From Massilia sp. Bi118 (GTDB taxonomy: Bacteria > Pseudomonadota > Gammaproteobacteria > Burkholderiales > Burkholderiaceae_D), in contig NZ_CAKKMV010000016.1 in the NCBI RefSeq assembly GCF_918697865.1, positions 1-64,000 on the forward strand: a DNA stretch of 64,000 bases. Direction: 5' to 3'. This document shows positions 17,812 through 26,696 of the stretch, piece by piece (positions within the stretch are counted from its first letter, which is position 1; the number at the start of each line of letters is the position of its first letter). Made by a program: the position numbers and the translations under genes. The notes beneath the pieces are model-generated. The model worked only from the letters and a program-made list of their open reading frames with translations, was not told the DNA's origin and made no database searches.

Positions 17812-19763
17812 GGCAGGATCTCCGAGTCGACCCGCTTGCGTATCATGTCGCGCTTTGGCCAGAACCACATCGTGGCCGCGATCGCCACGGGCACCGCGCC
17901 CCACACCACGGCCCAGGGCGTGAAGATCGAGCCGACGAACAGGATGGTGGTCGCCACCCCGGCCCAGAACGGCCAGCTCGTGGAGCTGGGCAGCCACAGG
18001 CGGTGATCGACCTTGGCATCGGCCACCGAGGTGATCAGCACCTCACGGAAGTCGTTGGCCAGGCCGGTCACGTGGGTCGGGTCGGCCGGCGCCTGCCACA
18101 GCGGGTAGCGCCCGTGCACCACTGGCATCAACTTGAAATTACCCATCGGCGGCGGCGAGGAAACGCTCCATTCCAGGGTGCCCGCGCCCCAGGGGTCGCT
18201 GGCTGCGACTTCGCCATGGCGGCGGCTGCGCAGCACGTTGATAATGAAGAGCAGCACGCTGAGCGCGATAACGCTGCCGCCGATGGTGGCCACCATATTC
18301 AGTTTGCCCCAGCCCATCTCGGCCGGATAGGTATAGACCCGGCGTGGCATGCCCTGCAGGCCAAGCACATGCATGGGGAAGAAGGCGACGTTGAAGCCGA
18401 TGAAGAACAGCCAGAAGTTCCAGCGGCCCAGGCGCTCCGACAGCATGCGCCCGGTGAACTTGGGGAACCAGTAATAGAAGGCGCCGAACAGCGGGAACAC
18501 GGCGCCGCCCAGCAGCACGTAATGCAGGTGCGCCACCACGAAGAAGCTGTCGTGCAGCTGGTAGTCGAGCGAAACCGAGGCCAGCATCAGGCCGGTCAGG
18601 CCGCCCAGCACCAGGATCACGAAGAAGGCCAGCACGAACAGCAGCGGCGTCTTGAAATTGATGCGGCCGGTCCACAGGGTCGCGATCCAGCAGAAGATCT
18701 GGACGGAGGTCGGGATCGCGATCATCAGGCTGGCGGCGGTGAAGAAGGTCTTGCCCAGCTCAGGCAAATTGGTCGCGAACATATGGTGGACCCACAGGCC
18801 GAAAGCCAGGAAGGCGGTGGCGATCAGGGCCAGCACCATGGCCGGGTAGCCGACCACCGGCCGGCGCGAGAAGGTGGCGATGATGCTGGAGATGAAGCCC
18901 AGCGGCGGAATGAAGATCAGGTAGACCTCGGGGTGGCCGAAGAACCAGAACAGGTGCTGCCACAGCAGCGCGTCGCCGCCCTCCCCCGGATTGTAGAAAT
19001 GGGTGCCGACCAGGCGGTCGGTAATCAGCGCGGTACTGGCCAGCATCACGGCCGGCATCGCGAACAGCACCATGAAGTTGGTCACCAGGATGGTCCAGAC
19101 GAACAGCGGCATGCGGTTCAGGGTCATGCCGGGCGCGCGCATCTTGAAGATGGTGGTGATCAGGACGATCGCCTCCATCAGCGCCGAGAGCTCGGTGAAG
19201 GTGATCATCTGGGCCCAGAAGTCGACCCGCTTGCCGGGCGAGTACTGGGGGCCGGACAGGGGCACGTAGGCGAACCAGCCGGCGTCCGGGCCGATGTCGA
19301 GGAAGAAGGCGGCGTACAGCATGATGCCGCCCATGGTGAAGATCCACCAGGCGAAGGCGTTCATGCGCGGGAAGGCGACGCTGCGTGCGCCTATCATCAG
19401 CGGCACCAGGTAGGTCGCCACCGCCTGCATCACCGGCACCGCGAACAGGAACATCATGGTCGAGCCGTGCATGGTGAAGACCTGGTTGTACAGGTCCGCC
19501 GACAGCAGCTTCAGGTTCGGCTGCGCCAGCTGCAGGCGCATCGCCAGCGCCAGCAGGCCGCCGAGCAGGAAGAAGATGAAGGTGGTGACCATGAAGCGCT
19601 TGGCGATGGTCTTGTGGTTGATCGCCGCGAACCAGCCGATGATGCCGGGCGGGTCGCTCCAGGTCTGTTCCAGGGTTTGCGCGGCGCCGGGCGGCAGGCC
19701 GGGTCCCGATCGGTCGGGCCAGCTTCCCTGGGCGCGCTGGCCGGTATCTCCGCGAACGGTCAT
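17808..19763 (-). CDS. ctaD: Cytochrome c oxidase subunit I, caa3-type, extended C-terminus
   Basis: This 651-residue catalytic subunit reduces O2 to water and pumps protons. Visible ligands are the low-spin heme His in FTMHGSTMMF, the CuB/cross-linked motif GHPEVYLIF, the two adjacent CuB His in WVHHMFAT, and the heme a3/low-spin pair in VVAHLHYVLLGG. It is longer than a minimal subunit I (about 530) because of a C-terminal extension with extra helices (FWAGVATTILFVGSIF), as seen in some caa3 oxidases. The start MTVRGDTGQR overlaps the TGA of ctaC by 4 bases; the 75 codons upstream in the same frame belong to the ctaC region. Confidence 0.95.
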   Translation of the reverse strand: MTVRGDTGQRAQGSWPDRSGPGLPPGAAQTLEQTWSDPPGIIGWFAAINHKTIAKRFMVTTFIFFLLGGLLALAMRLQLAQPNLKLLSADLYNQVFTMHGSTMMFLFAVPVMQAVATYLVPLMIGARSVAFPRMNAFAWWIFTMGGIMLYAAFFLDIGPDAGWFAYVPLSGPQYSPGKRVDFWAQMITFTELSALMEAIVLITTIFKMRAPGMTLNRMPLFVWTILVTNFMVLFAMPAVMLASTALITDRLVGTHFYNPGEGGDALLWQHLFWFFGHPEVYLIFIPPLGFISSIIATFSRRPVVGYPAMVLALIATAFLAFGLWVHHMFATNLPELGKTFFTAASLMIAIPTSVQIFCWIATLWTGRINFKTPLLFVLAFFVILVLGGLTGLMLASVSLDYQLHDSFFVVAHLHYVLLGGAVFPLFGAFYYWFPKFTGRMLSERLGRWNFWLFFIGFNVAFFPMHVLGLQGMPRRVYTYPAEMGWGKLNMVATIGGSVIALSVLLFIINVLRSRRHGEVAASDPWGAGTLEWSVSSPPPMGNFKLMPVVHGRYPLWQAPADPTHVTGLANDFREVLITSVADAKVDHRLWLPSSTSWPFWAGVATTILFVGSIFTPWAVVWGAVPVAIAATMWFWPKRDMIRKRVDSEILP

Positions 19764-20755
19764 TTCAAGGTCTCCAGGTAAGCCAGCAGGGCTTGCAGGT
19801 CGTCGGGGTTGAGCGGGTTGGCCGGCATGTTGACGCCGGGCTTGAGCGATTGCGGGTCGGCGATCCAGCCGCCCAGGTGGCCGCGGTTGTTCGGGAACAT
19901 GCCGGCGCCGATGGTGCGGCGGCTGGCCAGGTGGGTCAGGTCCGGCCCCAGCCTGGCGTTGGCGGTGGTGCCGGTGACGGTATGGCACATCACGCAGGAT
20001 TTGCCGAGGAAGACTTCGCGCCCGCGCCTGGCCAGCGCATCCGACGGTTCGGCGGCCGGCTGGCGCTGTTGCGCGGCCCAGGCCTCATAACGGTCGTTCG
20101 GCTCCGCCTCGACCAGCAGCGCCATCATCGCGTGCTCCAAGCCGCAGAATTCGGCGCACTGGCCGCGGTAAGTGCCGGCGCGGTCGGCGCGCAGGCGCAG
20201 CGTGGCGGTGCGGCCGGGGATCAGGTCCTTCTTGCCCTGCAGGTTGGGGATCCACAGGCTGTGGATCACATCATTGCTGCGCAAAGTGACCACCACCGGG
20301 CGCCCCACCGGGATGTGCAGCTCGTTGGCGGTGCTGAATTCGCGCGACGGGTCGGCATCCTTGTAGCGCGCTTCCCACCACCACATGTGGCCGACCAGCT
20401 CGATGTTGACGGCATCCCGCAGCGGCAGGCGCGCCAGCGCGCGGCTGGTGAAGACGTCGGCGGCGAGCAGCGCCAGCAGCCCAAGCGTGGCGGCGCCGGT
20501 GGACCAGGCGACGATGCGCCAGATGCGCCGCTCGGGCCGCGCCAGGGAGTCGAGGTCGGGCGACGTGGCGGCATCCGCGCGCGGCGCGATCCACAGCGCC
20601 GCCACGCAAGCCGCCACGATGAGCAGGAACACGAAGGCGCACAGGCCCAGGGTAAAGTTCCACAGGCTGCCGATATGCTCGGCCTGCACGCCCGTGGGCC
20701 GCAGCGCGTCCTGCCACGGCTTGATCGCCAGGAAAACACCGGCGTGCATGTTCAT
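19760..20755 (-). CDS. ctaC: Cytochrome c oxidase subunit II with fused cytochrome c domain
   Basis: This 331-residue CuA subunit accepts electrons from cytochrome c. Two TM segments (about 29-53 and 80-102) are followed by the cupredoxin domain with aromatic cluster GHMWWWEARY and CuA ligands H...CAEFCGLEHAMM. A C-terminal monoheme cytochrome c domain carries CVMCH (about residue 258), which defines the caa3 type. The start MNMHAGVFL overlaps the TGA of the upstream cytochrome gene (ATGA). Confidence 0.95.
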   Translation of the reverse strand: MNMHAGVFLAIKPWQDALRPTGVQAEHIGSLWNFTLGLCAFVFLLIVAACVAALWIAPRADAATSPDLDSLARPERRIWRIVAWSTGAATLGLLALLAADVFTSRALARLPLRDAVNIELVGHMWWWEARYKDADPSREFSTANELHIPVGRPVVVTLRSNDVIHSLWIPNLQGKKDLIPGRTATLRLRADRAGTYRGQCAEFCGLEHAMMALLVEAEPNDRYEAWAAQQRQPAAEPSDALARRGREVFLGKSCVMCHTVTGTTANARLGPDLTHLASRRTIGAGMFPNNRGHLGGWIADPQSLKPGVNMPANPLNPDDLQALLAYLETLK

Positions 20756-21285
20756 TGCTCCGCCGCCGGGGTGGCTTCGTGGGTCGGCGTTTCCTTCTTG
20801 CGCCGGTTTTCCGGCTCGGCCGCCTGCAGGCTGTCGCTGCGGTTCGGCGACACGGCGCCGCCCAGCTGCCCGCTCAGCGAACGCACGTAGGCGACCAGCT
20901 GCCAGATCTGGTCTTCGGGGATGTGTTCGCCGAAGGCCGGCATCCCATTCGGGCGGCCATGGGCGATGCTGGCGTAGATCGCGCCGGGATCGGAACCGTA
21001 GCGCCACTTGGCGTCCATCAGCGCCGGGCCGATGTTGCCGCCTCCGCCGCCGCTATGGCAGGCGTTGCAGTTGTATGCCTTGTACCAGCTCTTGCCCTGG
21101 GAGACCGCGTAGGCATTCTCTTCGTAGCGGTTGCTGACCGGGGTCACGCCGCTGGCGGCATAGGAGGGGTCGGCGACGCCGGATGCGGCCGCCGGCGCCT
21201 TCATCGGCCGCATCTCGCGCTTGCAGGCGGCCAGCGCCAGCACGGCGGCCAGGCAGGCGCTCATATAAACACAGCGGGGGTTCAT
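20752..21285 (-). CDS. c-type cytochrome lipoprotein linked to the quinoprotein dehydrogenase
   Basis: This 177-residue monoheme cytochrome c has the heme motif CNACH near residue 73 and a likely axial Met in NGMPAFGEH. The N-terminus has a lipobox-like LAAC (Cys near 21), suggesting membrane anchoring in the periplasm. It sits between the xoxJ-like gene and ctaC with 4-base overlaps on both sides, the right place for the electron carrier from the alcohol dehydrogenase to the oxidase. It could be a functional XoxG counterpart; that is inference from position, as xoxG-type cytochromes vary in sequence. A Gly-rich run (GGGGG) follows the heme site. Confidence 0.85.
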   Translation of the reverse strand: MNPRCVYMSACLAAVLALAACKREMRPMKAPAAASGVADPSYAASGVTPVSNRYEENAYAVSQGKSWYKAYNCNACHSGGGGGNIGPALMDAKWRYGSDPGAIYASIAHGRPNGMPAFGEHIPEDQIWQLVAYVRSLSGQLGGAVSPNRSDSLQAAEPENRRKKETPTHEATPAAEQ

Positions 21286-22115
21286 GGCTGGCCTCCGGCA
21301 CTGAGCGACGGCGCCGCCGCGCGCGGCACCGCATACGCATCCAGGATCGCGTCGATGTCAGGCTTGCGCCTTGCCAGCACCTCGTCGAGGCGGTCGCGCA
21401 GCGCGGTATCACCCTTGCGCACGCCCATCGCGATCGCATATTCGAAAGGCATGGCCAGGCCGGCCGGCGCCTGCACCGGCGCGAGGTCGAGCGCCACCTT
21501 CGCGCGGGGCGCGAACCAGCCGGCCTGCGGCCCCCATACCAGGGCCACGTCAATGTTGCCGCCGGCGACGGCATCGACCATGCGCTTGCCTGCCGGGCCG
21601 TCGCCATAGACCAGGAAGCCGGTCACGTTTTCGACCGCGCCGTGTTGCGCCAGCGCGGCGCCGGGCGGGCTGGCGGCGAGGTCGTTGCCGATCAGCTGGA
21701 CGCCGAAGCGGCGCGCATGCAGCTGGCCCGGTTCGAAGCCGGCGAAAGCCGGCGTGCCGCGCCGCGTCACCGCCACATAGGTCGAGCGGTAATAGGGACG
21801 GGTGCGCAGGACCCTGTCGAAACCGGCCGGCACGCCGATGAACAGGTCGCACTCCCCCGCCCCCATGGTCTTGCGCACGAAGCCGCGGGTCTGCTCCTGC
21901 CAGAACCAGCGCAAGGACATGCCGAGATCCTCGGCCACCAGGCGCGCGATGCGGTTTTCGAAACCGGATTCGTCGCGCTGCGAGTACGGCAGGTTGGCGG
22001 GGTCCGCGCAGACGCGCAACTCGGGCGCCTTTTCCGGCTCGGCCGCCCGCACGGCCCCGCAGGCCATGCCCAGCGTCAGGAGAGCGACACGCAGGTCAGG
22101 GCAGCGCAAAGACAT
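21282..22115 (-). CDS. xoxJ: XoxJ/MoxJ-like periplasmic binding protein of a quinoprotein dehydrogenase
   Basis: This 277-residue protein resembles the substrate-binding-protein-like family that accompanies PQQ methanol/ethanol dehydrogenases (MoxJ/XoxJ). It has a signal peptide (LTLGMACGAVRAA), then LRVCADPANLPYSQRDESGFENRIARL at about 34-60 and further SBP3-like motifs (GAGECDLFIGVPAGFDRVLRT). Relatives are thought to help activate or mature the dehydrogenase rather than import a solute. Its start overlaps the end of xoxF by 20 bases and its end overlaps the cytochrome gene by 4. Confidence 0.85.
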   Translation of the reverse strand: MSLRCPDLRVALLTLGMACGAVRAAEPEKAPELRVCADPANLPYSQRDESGFENRIARLVAEDLGMSLRWFWQEQTRGFVRKTMGAGECDLFIGVPAGFDRVLRTRPYYRSTYVAVTRRGTPAFAGFEPGQLHARRFGVQLIGNDLAASPPGAALAQHGAVENVTGFLVYGDGPAGKRMVDAVAGGNIDVALVWGPQAGWFAPRAKVALDLAPVQAPAGLAMPFEYAIAMGVRKGDTALRDRLDEVLARRKPDIDAILDAYAVPRAAAPSLSAGGQP

Positions 22116-23871
22116 ACAGCGTCCCTCCCTTCCCGGTGTACGACGGCAGATCCTTCATCGCGTTGGCGAAACCGTTGGCGGCGCCGCCGTCACGCGGATC
22201 GAGGCCGCCCGAGACGATCGCGCCGGCCCAGCCGCCCACGCCGGACAGGATCGCGATGTACTGCTTGCCGTCCGGTCCGCGGTAGGCGATCGGCTGGCCG
22301 ATGATGCCCGAGCCGGTCTTGAACTGCCACAGCGGCGTGCCGTTGCGGGCGTCGACGGCCTTGAACCAGCCGTCCATGGTGCCGTAGAAAACCACGTCGC
22401 CGGCGGTGGCCAGGGCCCCGCTCCACACCGGGAAGCGCTCCGGAATCTGCCAGCGCTTGCGGCCGTTGGCCACGTCCCAGGCGGTGAACAGGCCGCGGTT
22501 GCCGCCGGGGCCCGCGTACATCTTGTTGTCCACGCCCACGTAAGGCGTGCCGGCGATGTAGGAGACGTCGTAGGTTTCGGTGTCCTGGCACAGGTTCTGG
22601 TGCGGGATGTAGAGCAGCTGGGTGCGCGGCGACCAGCTCGATGGCTGCCAGTCCTTGCCGCCCGGGGACACCGGGCAGATCTCGCGGATGGTCTGGCCGG
22701 TGCGCGGCTGCTTTTGTGGGTTGTACTTCAGCTGCCCGGTGGAGAGGTCGACGCCTTCGGTGGTGGTGATGTGGACGAAGGGCTCGGCCGACAGCACCTG
22801 GCCGTTGGTCCGGTCCATCACGTACACGTAGCCGTTGCGGTCGGGATGCACCAGCACCTTGCGCTGCTGGCCCTTGAAGGGGATGTCGAGCAGGATGTTC
22901 TCGTTGACGCCGTCGTAGTCGTGCAGGTCGTGCGGGCTGTACTGGTAGAACCAGCGCGCCTGGCCGTCGCTCGGGCTGCGCGCGAAGATCCCCGACGTCC
23001 ACTTGTTGGCGCCGGGGCGCTGCGCCGGATTCCAGGGGCCCGGGTTGGCGGTGCCGTAGTAAATCAGGTCGGCCTGCGGATCGTAGGAGATCCAGCCCCA
23101 CACGTTGCCGCCGCCGATTTTCCAGGATTCGCCGGGCCAGGTCTTCACGCCCAGGTCCTTGCCGCGGTCGGACGCGTAGAAGGGCTTGAAATCCGGGCCG
23201 ATCAGCACATCGCTGTCCGGACCCGTGCTCCAGGCGCGCCAGGCTTCCTTGCCGGTCTTGGTGTCCAGCGCCACCAGCCAGCCGCGCACGCCCAGCTCGC
23301 CGCCGCTGTTGCCGACCAGGACCTTGTCCTTGACGACCAGCGGCGCCATGGTGATGGTCTCGCCCTTCCTGATGTCGCCCAGTTTGGTGCGCCAGGCTTC
23401 CTTGCCGGTGGCGGCATCGACGGCAATCGACTGGCCGTCCAGGGTGTTCATGAAGATCCGGCCGTCGGCATAGGCGACGCCGCGGTTCACCAGATCGCAA
23501 CAGGCCACGCCCTGGGACTTTGCATCCGGGTTCGGCTCGAACTTCCACTTCATGGGCGCGCCGGGCCTGGTGAGGTCGAGCGCGTACAGGTAGTTGGGGA
23601 AAGGCGCCACCACATACATGGTATTGCCGACCACGATGGGCGCCGCTTCCTGCCCACGGTCGACGCCGGTCGAGAAGGTGAAGGCCACCTGCAGCTTGCG
23701 GACATTGGCCGGGGTGATCTGGTCAAGGGGGCTGAAGCGGGTGCTGGCGTAATCGCGGGCCGCCATCGGCCACTCGCCGTCGTTGGCCAGCTGGGCCTGC
23801 GCCCCGCCCTGTATTCCGCCCAAGCCGACTGCTGCCAGGACGGCGGCCAGGTACAGCCTCCGCATCCGCAT
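22096..23871 (-). CDS. xoxF: Lanthanide-type PQQ alcohol dehydrogenase (XoxF/ExaF family)
   Basis: This 591-residue periplasmic eight-bladed propeller oxidises primary alcohols with PQQ. A signal peptide is followed by PQQ-propeller W motifs. The vicinal disulfide Cys pair is ACCDLVN (C124-C125). The catalytic Asp318 lies in HDYDGVNEN, followed two residues later by Asp320. That extra Asp is the lanthanide ligand that separates XoxF/ExaF enzymes from calcium MxaF, which has a small residue there. No cytochrome domain is fused. The start has a GGGAG site 6 bases upstream, and an AT-rich leader with an ATTGACAAT dyad (about 23891-23899) precedes it. Substrate (methanol, ethanol or longer) cannot be fixed. 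It leads an operon that continues into a caa3 oxidase. Confidence 0.93.
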   Translation of the reverse strand: MRMRRLYLAAVLAAVGLGGIQGGAQAQLANDGEWPMAARDYASTRFSPLDQITPANVRKLQVAFTFSTGVDRGQEAAPIVVGNTMYVVAPFPNYLYALDLTRPGAPMKWKFEPNPDAKSQGVACCDLVNRGVAYADGRIFMNTLDGQSIAVDAATGKEAWRTKLGDIRKGETITMAPLVVKDKVLVGNSGGELGVRGWLVALDTKTGKEAWRAWSTGPDSDVLIGPDFKPFYASDRGKDLGVKTWPGESWKIGGGNVWGWISYDPQADLIYYGTANPGPWNPAQRPGANKWTSGIFARSPSDGQARWFYQYSPHDLHDYDGVNENILLDIPFKGQQRKVLVHPDRNGYVYVMDRTNGQVLSAEPFVHITTTEGVDLSTGQLKYNPQKQPRTGQTIREICPVSPGGKDWQPSSWSPRTQLLYIPHQNLCQDTETYDVSYIAGTPYVGVDNKMYAGPGGNRGLFTAWDVANGRKRWQIPERFPVWSGALATAGDVVFYGTMDGWFKAVDARNGTPLWQFKTGSGIIGQPIAYRGPDGKQYIAILSGVGGWAGAIVSGGLDPRDGGAANGFANAMKDLPSYTGKGGTLYVFALP

Positions 23872-23962
23872 GACGTCTCCCTTAATGCATTATTGACAAT
23901 GTATTTGTAACATAACGTATTTTTTTGGGAATCGACGCACGAATGACGGATGAGCAGGGTCA

Positions 23963-23988
23963 TGCCGCTTTCATAGGGAAAAGCGGCA
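23963..23988 (-). terminator. Hairpin after the fatty acyl reductase gene
   Basis: TGCCGCTTT and AAAGCGGCA form a 9-bp stem with an 8-base loop, about 47 bases beyond the stop of the gene at 24035-25576 and upstream of xoxF. There is no T-run on the minus strand, so termination would be weak or Rho-assisted. Confidence 0.35.
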
Positions 23989-24034
23989 CGAAAGAGGCAA
24001 TGATTGTGAAGAAATCGTTAAATTCTTCGGGTGT

Positions 24035-25576
24035 TCAGCGTACGCCTTCGGGCTGGGGCAAGGCTGGCTGGGCGCCGGCTGCGATCGGCTGGGCCGCGCG
24101 CGCTTCCTTGCGCTTGAGCGCATAGCGGTTCAGGCCCGCCATGTGCACCCGGCAGAGGTAGTCTTCCCAGTCGATGGCGCGGGCGTCGACCGGGTACAGC
24201 GCGCGCGAGGCGGCGTCGAAGCGTCGGGCCAGCGCCAGCATGCCATCGTTGTGGAAGCGGTAACGCGGCTGGGCGTAGAAGGAAAAGGTGATCGCCAGCA
24301 GGCGGGTGGTGCGCAGCTTTTCCATGGCCGGGGTCTCGCCGGGCTGGCCGGCCAGGCGGCGCAGGCCGCTCCAGGCCATTGCCCCCAGCGCCACGCCGGC
24401 CATCGCCAGCCGGAATCGGACATTGCCGACCACGCGGAAGCTGTGCTTCGGCTCCTTGTGGAACAGCTTGTCGTACTGCTGCCAGTTGCGCTGCGCCTCG
24501 CCCTGCAGCAGGCGGATCAGCTCACCGACCAGGATCGGCTTGCTCGAGCCGCTGCAGCTCTGGTAGATGCGGTGCGCTGCCGGGGCCTGCATCGCTTCGG
24601 CGGCCGCCATCAGGATGCCGTTGGCGACCAGGTCGGCCGGGATCACGTCGATGATGCCCCCCGGGCGCGCCGGGAAGAAGCTGGTGCGGCCGCGCGCATA
24701 GGCCAGGATCACGGCGTCGGCCACCTTCACGCCTTCGAGCCAGCCGGGCACGGGGCCCTGCAGGGTGCTTTCGATGATCGAGGGCCGCAGGATGCTCATG
24801 GCGCGGCCCTGCATGCACTGCATGGCCAGCTGTTCGCCCATCCACTTGGTGAAGGTATAGGTGTCGTTCCAGCCATGGCGGTTGGCTTCGCGGATGCCGA
24901 GCGCGGTCAGGGCCGGCTCCAGCTGCTCGGCGCCGCGCGTCCGCGCACGCACGCGGGCGATCCTGCGCTGCAGGCCTTCGACGAGGGCCTCGATATCGAA
25001 CTGGCCGTTCTTGCGGCGCGGGATGGCCGTGCGGCCCGCCGGTTCGGCCATGTTCTCGAAGATGTCGCCGCGCCGGTAACCGTGCACGTAGCAGGTCGAG
25101 ACCTGCACCAGCGGCGAATTGGCCGCGCGCGCCAGCGCCGTCAGGTGGTGCAGGCTGAGCGTGTTGATGGCGAGGGCCTGGTCGAGCGGCTCGCGGAAGT
25201 TCACGCTGGCCGCCGCATTGATCACCAGGTCGGTGCGCGCCGCCAGTGCGTGGAAGGCGTCGAGGCCGAGGCCGAAATGCGGCTCGGTCACTTCCCCGGT
25301 CACGCATTCGACCCGCTCCTCGAAGAAGCGCTCCAGCCAGGCGCCGCGCTCGGCGCGCAAGGTGTCGAAGATCGAGGACGTAGCAAGCTGGCGCCGGAAG
25401 CGTTCGCGGGCGTCGCCGTCCTTGCCGCCGCGGATCAGCAGGATCACGCCTTCGATGTCGGGCACGCTGCGGACCAGTTTTTCGAGCACGACCTTGGCCA
25501 GGAAGCCGGTGGCGCCTGTCAGCAGGATGCGCTTGCCGGACAGGGCCGCCGGCACGCTGAGGAGATTCGTCGTCAT
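24035..25576 (-). CDS. Fatty acyl reductase (thioester-reductase SDR, FAR family)
   Basis: This 513-residue protein has the extended-SDR thioester reductase (NAD_binding_4) fold of fatty acyl-CoA reductases. Its nucleotide-binding motif TGATGFLAK is at residues 20-28 and its catalytic Y240-x3-K244 in YTFTKWMGE. A C-terminal male-sterility-like region follows (about 380-490, PRYRFHNDGM). It is expected to reduce acyl-CoA or acyl-ACP to aldehyde or alcohol. It starts 3 bases after the DUF2156 acyltransferase gene, so the two are one operon, and both lie downstream of a CqsA-type synthase. A role in lipid or signal tailoring is inference. No good ribosome-binding site is seen, which fits translational coupling. 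Confidence 0.85.
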   Translation of the reverse strand: MTTNLLSVPAALSGKRILLTGATGFLAKVVLEKLVRSVPDIEGVILLIRGGKDGDARERFRRQLATSSIFDTLRAERGAWLERFFEERVECVTGEVTEPHFGLGLDAFHALAARTDLVINAAASVNFREPLDQALAINTLSLHHLTALARAANSPLVQVSTCYVHGYRRGDIFENMAEPAGRTAIPRRKNGQFDIEALVEGLQRRIARVRARTRGAEQLEPALTALGIREANRHGWNDTYTFTKWMGEQLAMQCMQGRAMSILRPSIIESTLQGPVPGWLEGVKVADAVILAYARGRTSFFPARPGGIIDVIPADLVANGILMAAAEAMQAPAAHRIYQSCSGSSKPILVGELIRLLQGEAQRNWQQYDKLFHKEPKHSFRVVGNVRFRLAMAGVALGAMAWSGLRRLAGQPGETPAMEKLRTTRLLAITFSFYAQPRYRFHNDGMLALARRFDAASRALYPVDARAIDWEDYLCRVHMAGLNRYALKRKEARAAQPIAAGAQPALPQPEGVR

Positions 25577-25579
25577 GGT

Positions 25580-26599
25580 TCAGATGATGCGGGTGAGGCG
25601 GAACATGGCCGTCATCGCCAGCGCCGGTAAGGCGCTGCGGTGGCAGCAATAAGTCTTTTCGATGCGGCCCTGGAAGCGCGACTTGGCGAATTCCAGGCCC
25701 TTGAAGTTGTACAGGAAGTCCATGCGCTCGCGGATCACCGACATGGTGGCGCGCAGCAGCCGCGACTCCTGCGGCTCGACCCCGCCATCCATCTGCAGCG
25801 GCACCAGGCCCAGGTCGACATAGGGCACGCCCTCTTCCCTGAACACGGCCAGCGCGTGTGCCATCAGCGCATACCACAGGCCCTGGCGGAAGTTGCTTGA
25901 TGAGCGCGAGATGTTGGGCACATAGCCGGCCAGGCGGCCTTCCTGGTAAATGGGGTCGAAGAAGATGAAGCCGACCGCTTCGCCATCGCAGTTGAACGCG
26001 TAGAAGTAGCGCGTGCCTTCCCGATAATCGATCAGCATCGGCCGGATCAGGAAGCGGATCTCGTTGTTCTTGCAGCGGCGGGTGCGGATCCAGGCTTCGG
26101 AGATGCGCTTGACGTCGTGGTCGAAACCGCCCTCGCGGATCTCGATGCCCTGTGCACGGGCGCCGTTGACGGCGGTGCGGATGATCTGCTTGCGCGCGCC
26201 GCGCAGGCTCCAGCCGGCAAGCGCGATCTTCGATTCGCTGCCGAACTGGGTGCCGTAGTAAGCGTGGCGGCCGTGCAGGTGGTCGACCACGGCCTTGCTG
26301 ACCTGGACGAACAGGGCGCGCGGGAAGCGTTCGAGGAAGCGGTCCAGCATTTCTTCGCGCTGCCCGGGCGCGCACACCGGATCGGCCAGCGCGAACTGCA
26401 TGCCCCAATGCTGGGCGTAGGCGATGTAGCCGATGCCGGGCAGCTCGAAATAGGCCATGTCCGGCTGCATGGTCGAAAAGGACATCGGATGGCTGCCATA
26501 CTGCTTCAGCCAGGCGACGCGTCGTGCGAGGTCGGCGTGGGCGGCCGCGTCGGCCTGCGTGGCGGCCGGCCGCGTGAGCGCAATGGCGGTGTCGGTCAT
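25580..26599 (-). CDS. DUF2156 GNAT-like acyltransferase (LPG-synthase C-terminal domain type)
   Basis: This 339-residue soluble protein matches the DUF2156 / phosphatidylglycerol lysyltransferase C-terminal domain, a double GNAT fold. Visible stretches are YIAYAQHWGMQFALADPVCAP, the KVxRTAVNGA-like RKQIIRTAVNGA, and GVPYVDLGLVPL with EFAKSRFQGRIEKTY near the C-terminus. The membrane flippase half of MprF is absent. Such enzymes move aminoacyl or acyl groups onto lipids or amines; the substrate here is unknown. A GGAGA site precedes the ATG. It is separated from the methyltransferase by 97 bases and from the acyl reductase by 3. Confidence 0.8.
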   Translation of the reverse strand: MTDTAIALTRPAATQADAAAHADLARRVAWLKQYGSHPMSFSTMQPDMAYFELPGIGYIAYAQHWGMQFALADPVCAPGQREEMLDRFLERFPRALFVQVSKAVVDHLHGRHAYYGTQFGSESKIALAGWSLRGARKQIIRTAVNGARAQGIEIREGGFDHDVKRISEAWIRTRRCKNNEIRFLIRPMLIDYREGTRYFYAFNCDGEAVGFIFFDPIYQEGRLAGYVPNISRSSSNFRQGLWYALMAHALAVFREEGVPYVDLGLVPLQMDGGVEPQESRLLRATMSVIRERMDFLYNFKGLEFAKSRFQGRIEKTYCCHRSALPALAMTAMFRLTRII

Positions 26600-26696
26600 G
26601 AAGTCTCCGCTAGGGTTGCAGGCGGCCTGCCATCCGGCCGCGGCTTGCGGCGGGTCGGCGGGCCTTCAGGCTCGGGGATACTCGGAAAAGCCGGCC

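Noticed and set aside
17721..19781. Plus-strand frame of 686 residues opposite cytochrome oxidase subunit I
   Set aside because: Antisense shadow of ctaD with low-complexity His/Gln/Arg composition and no ribosome-binding site.
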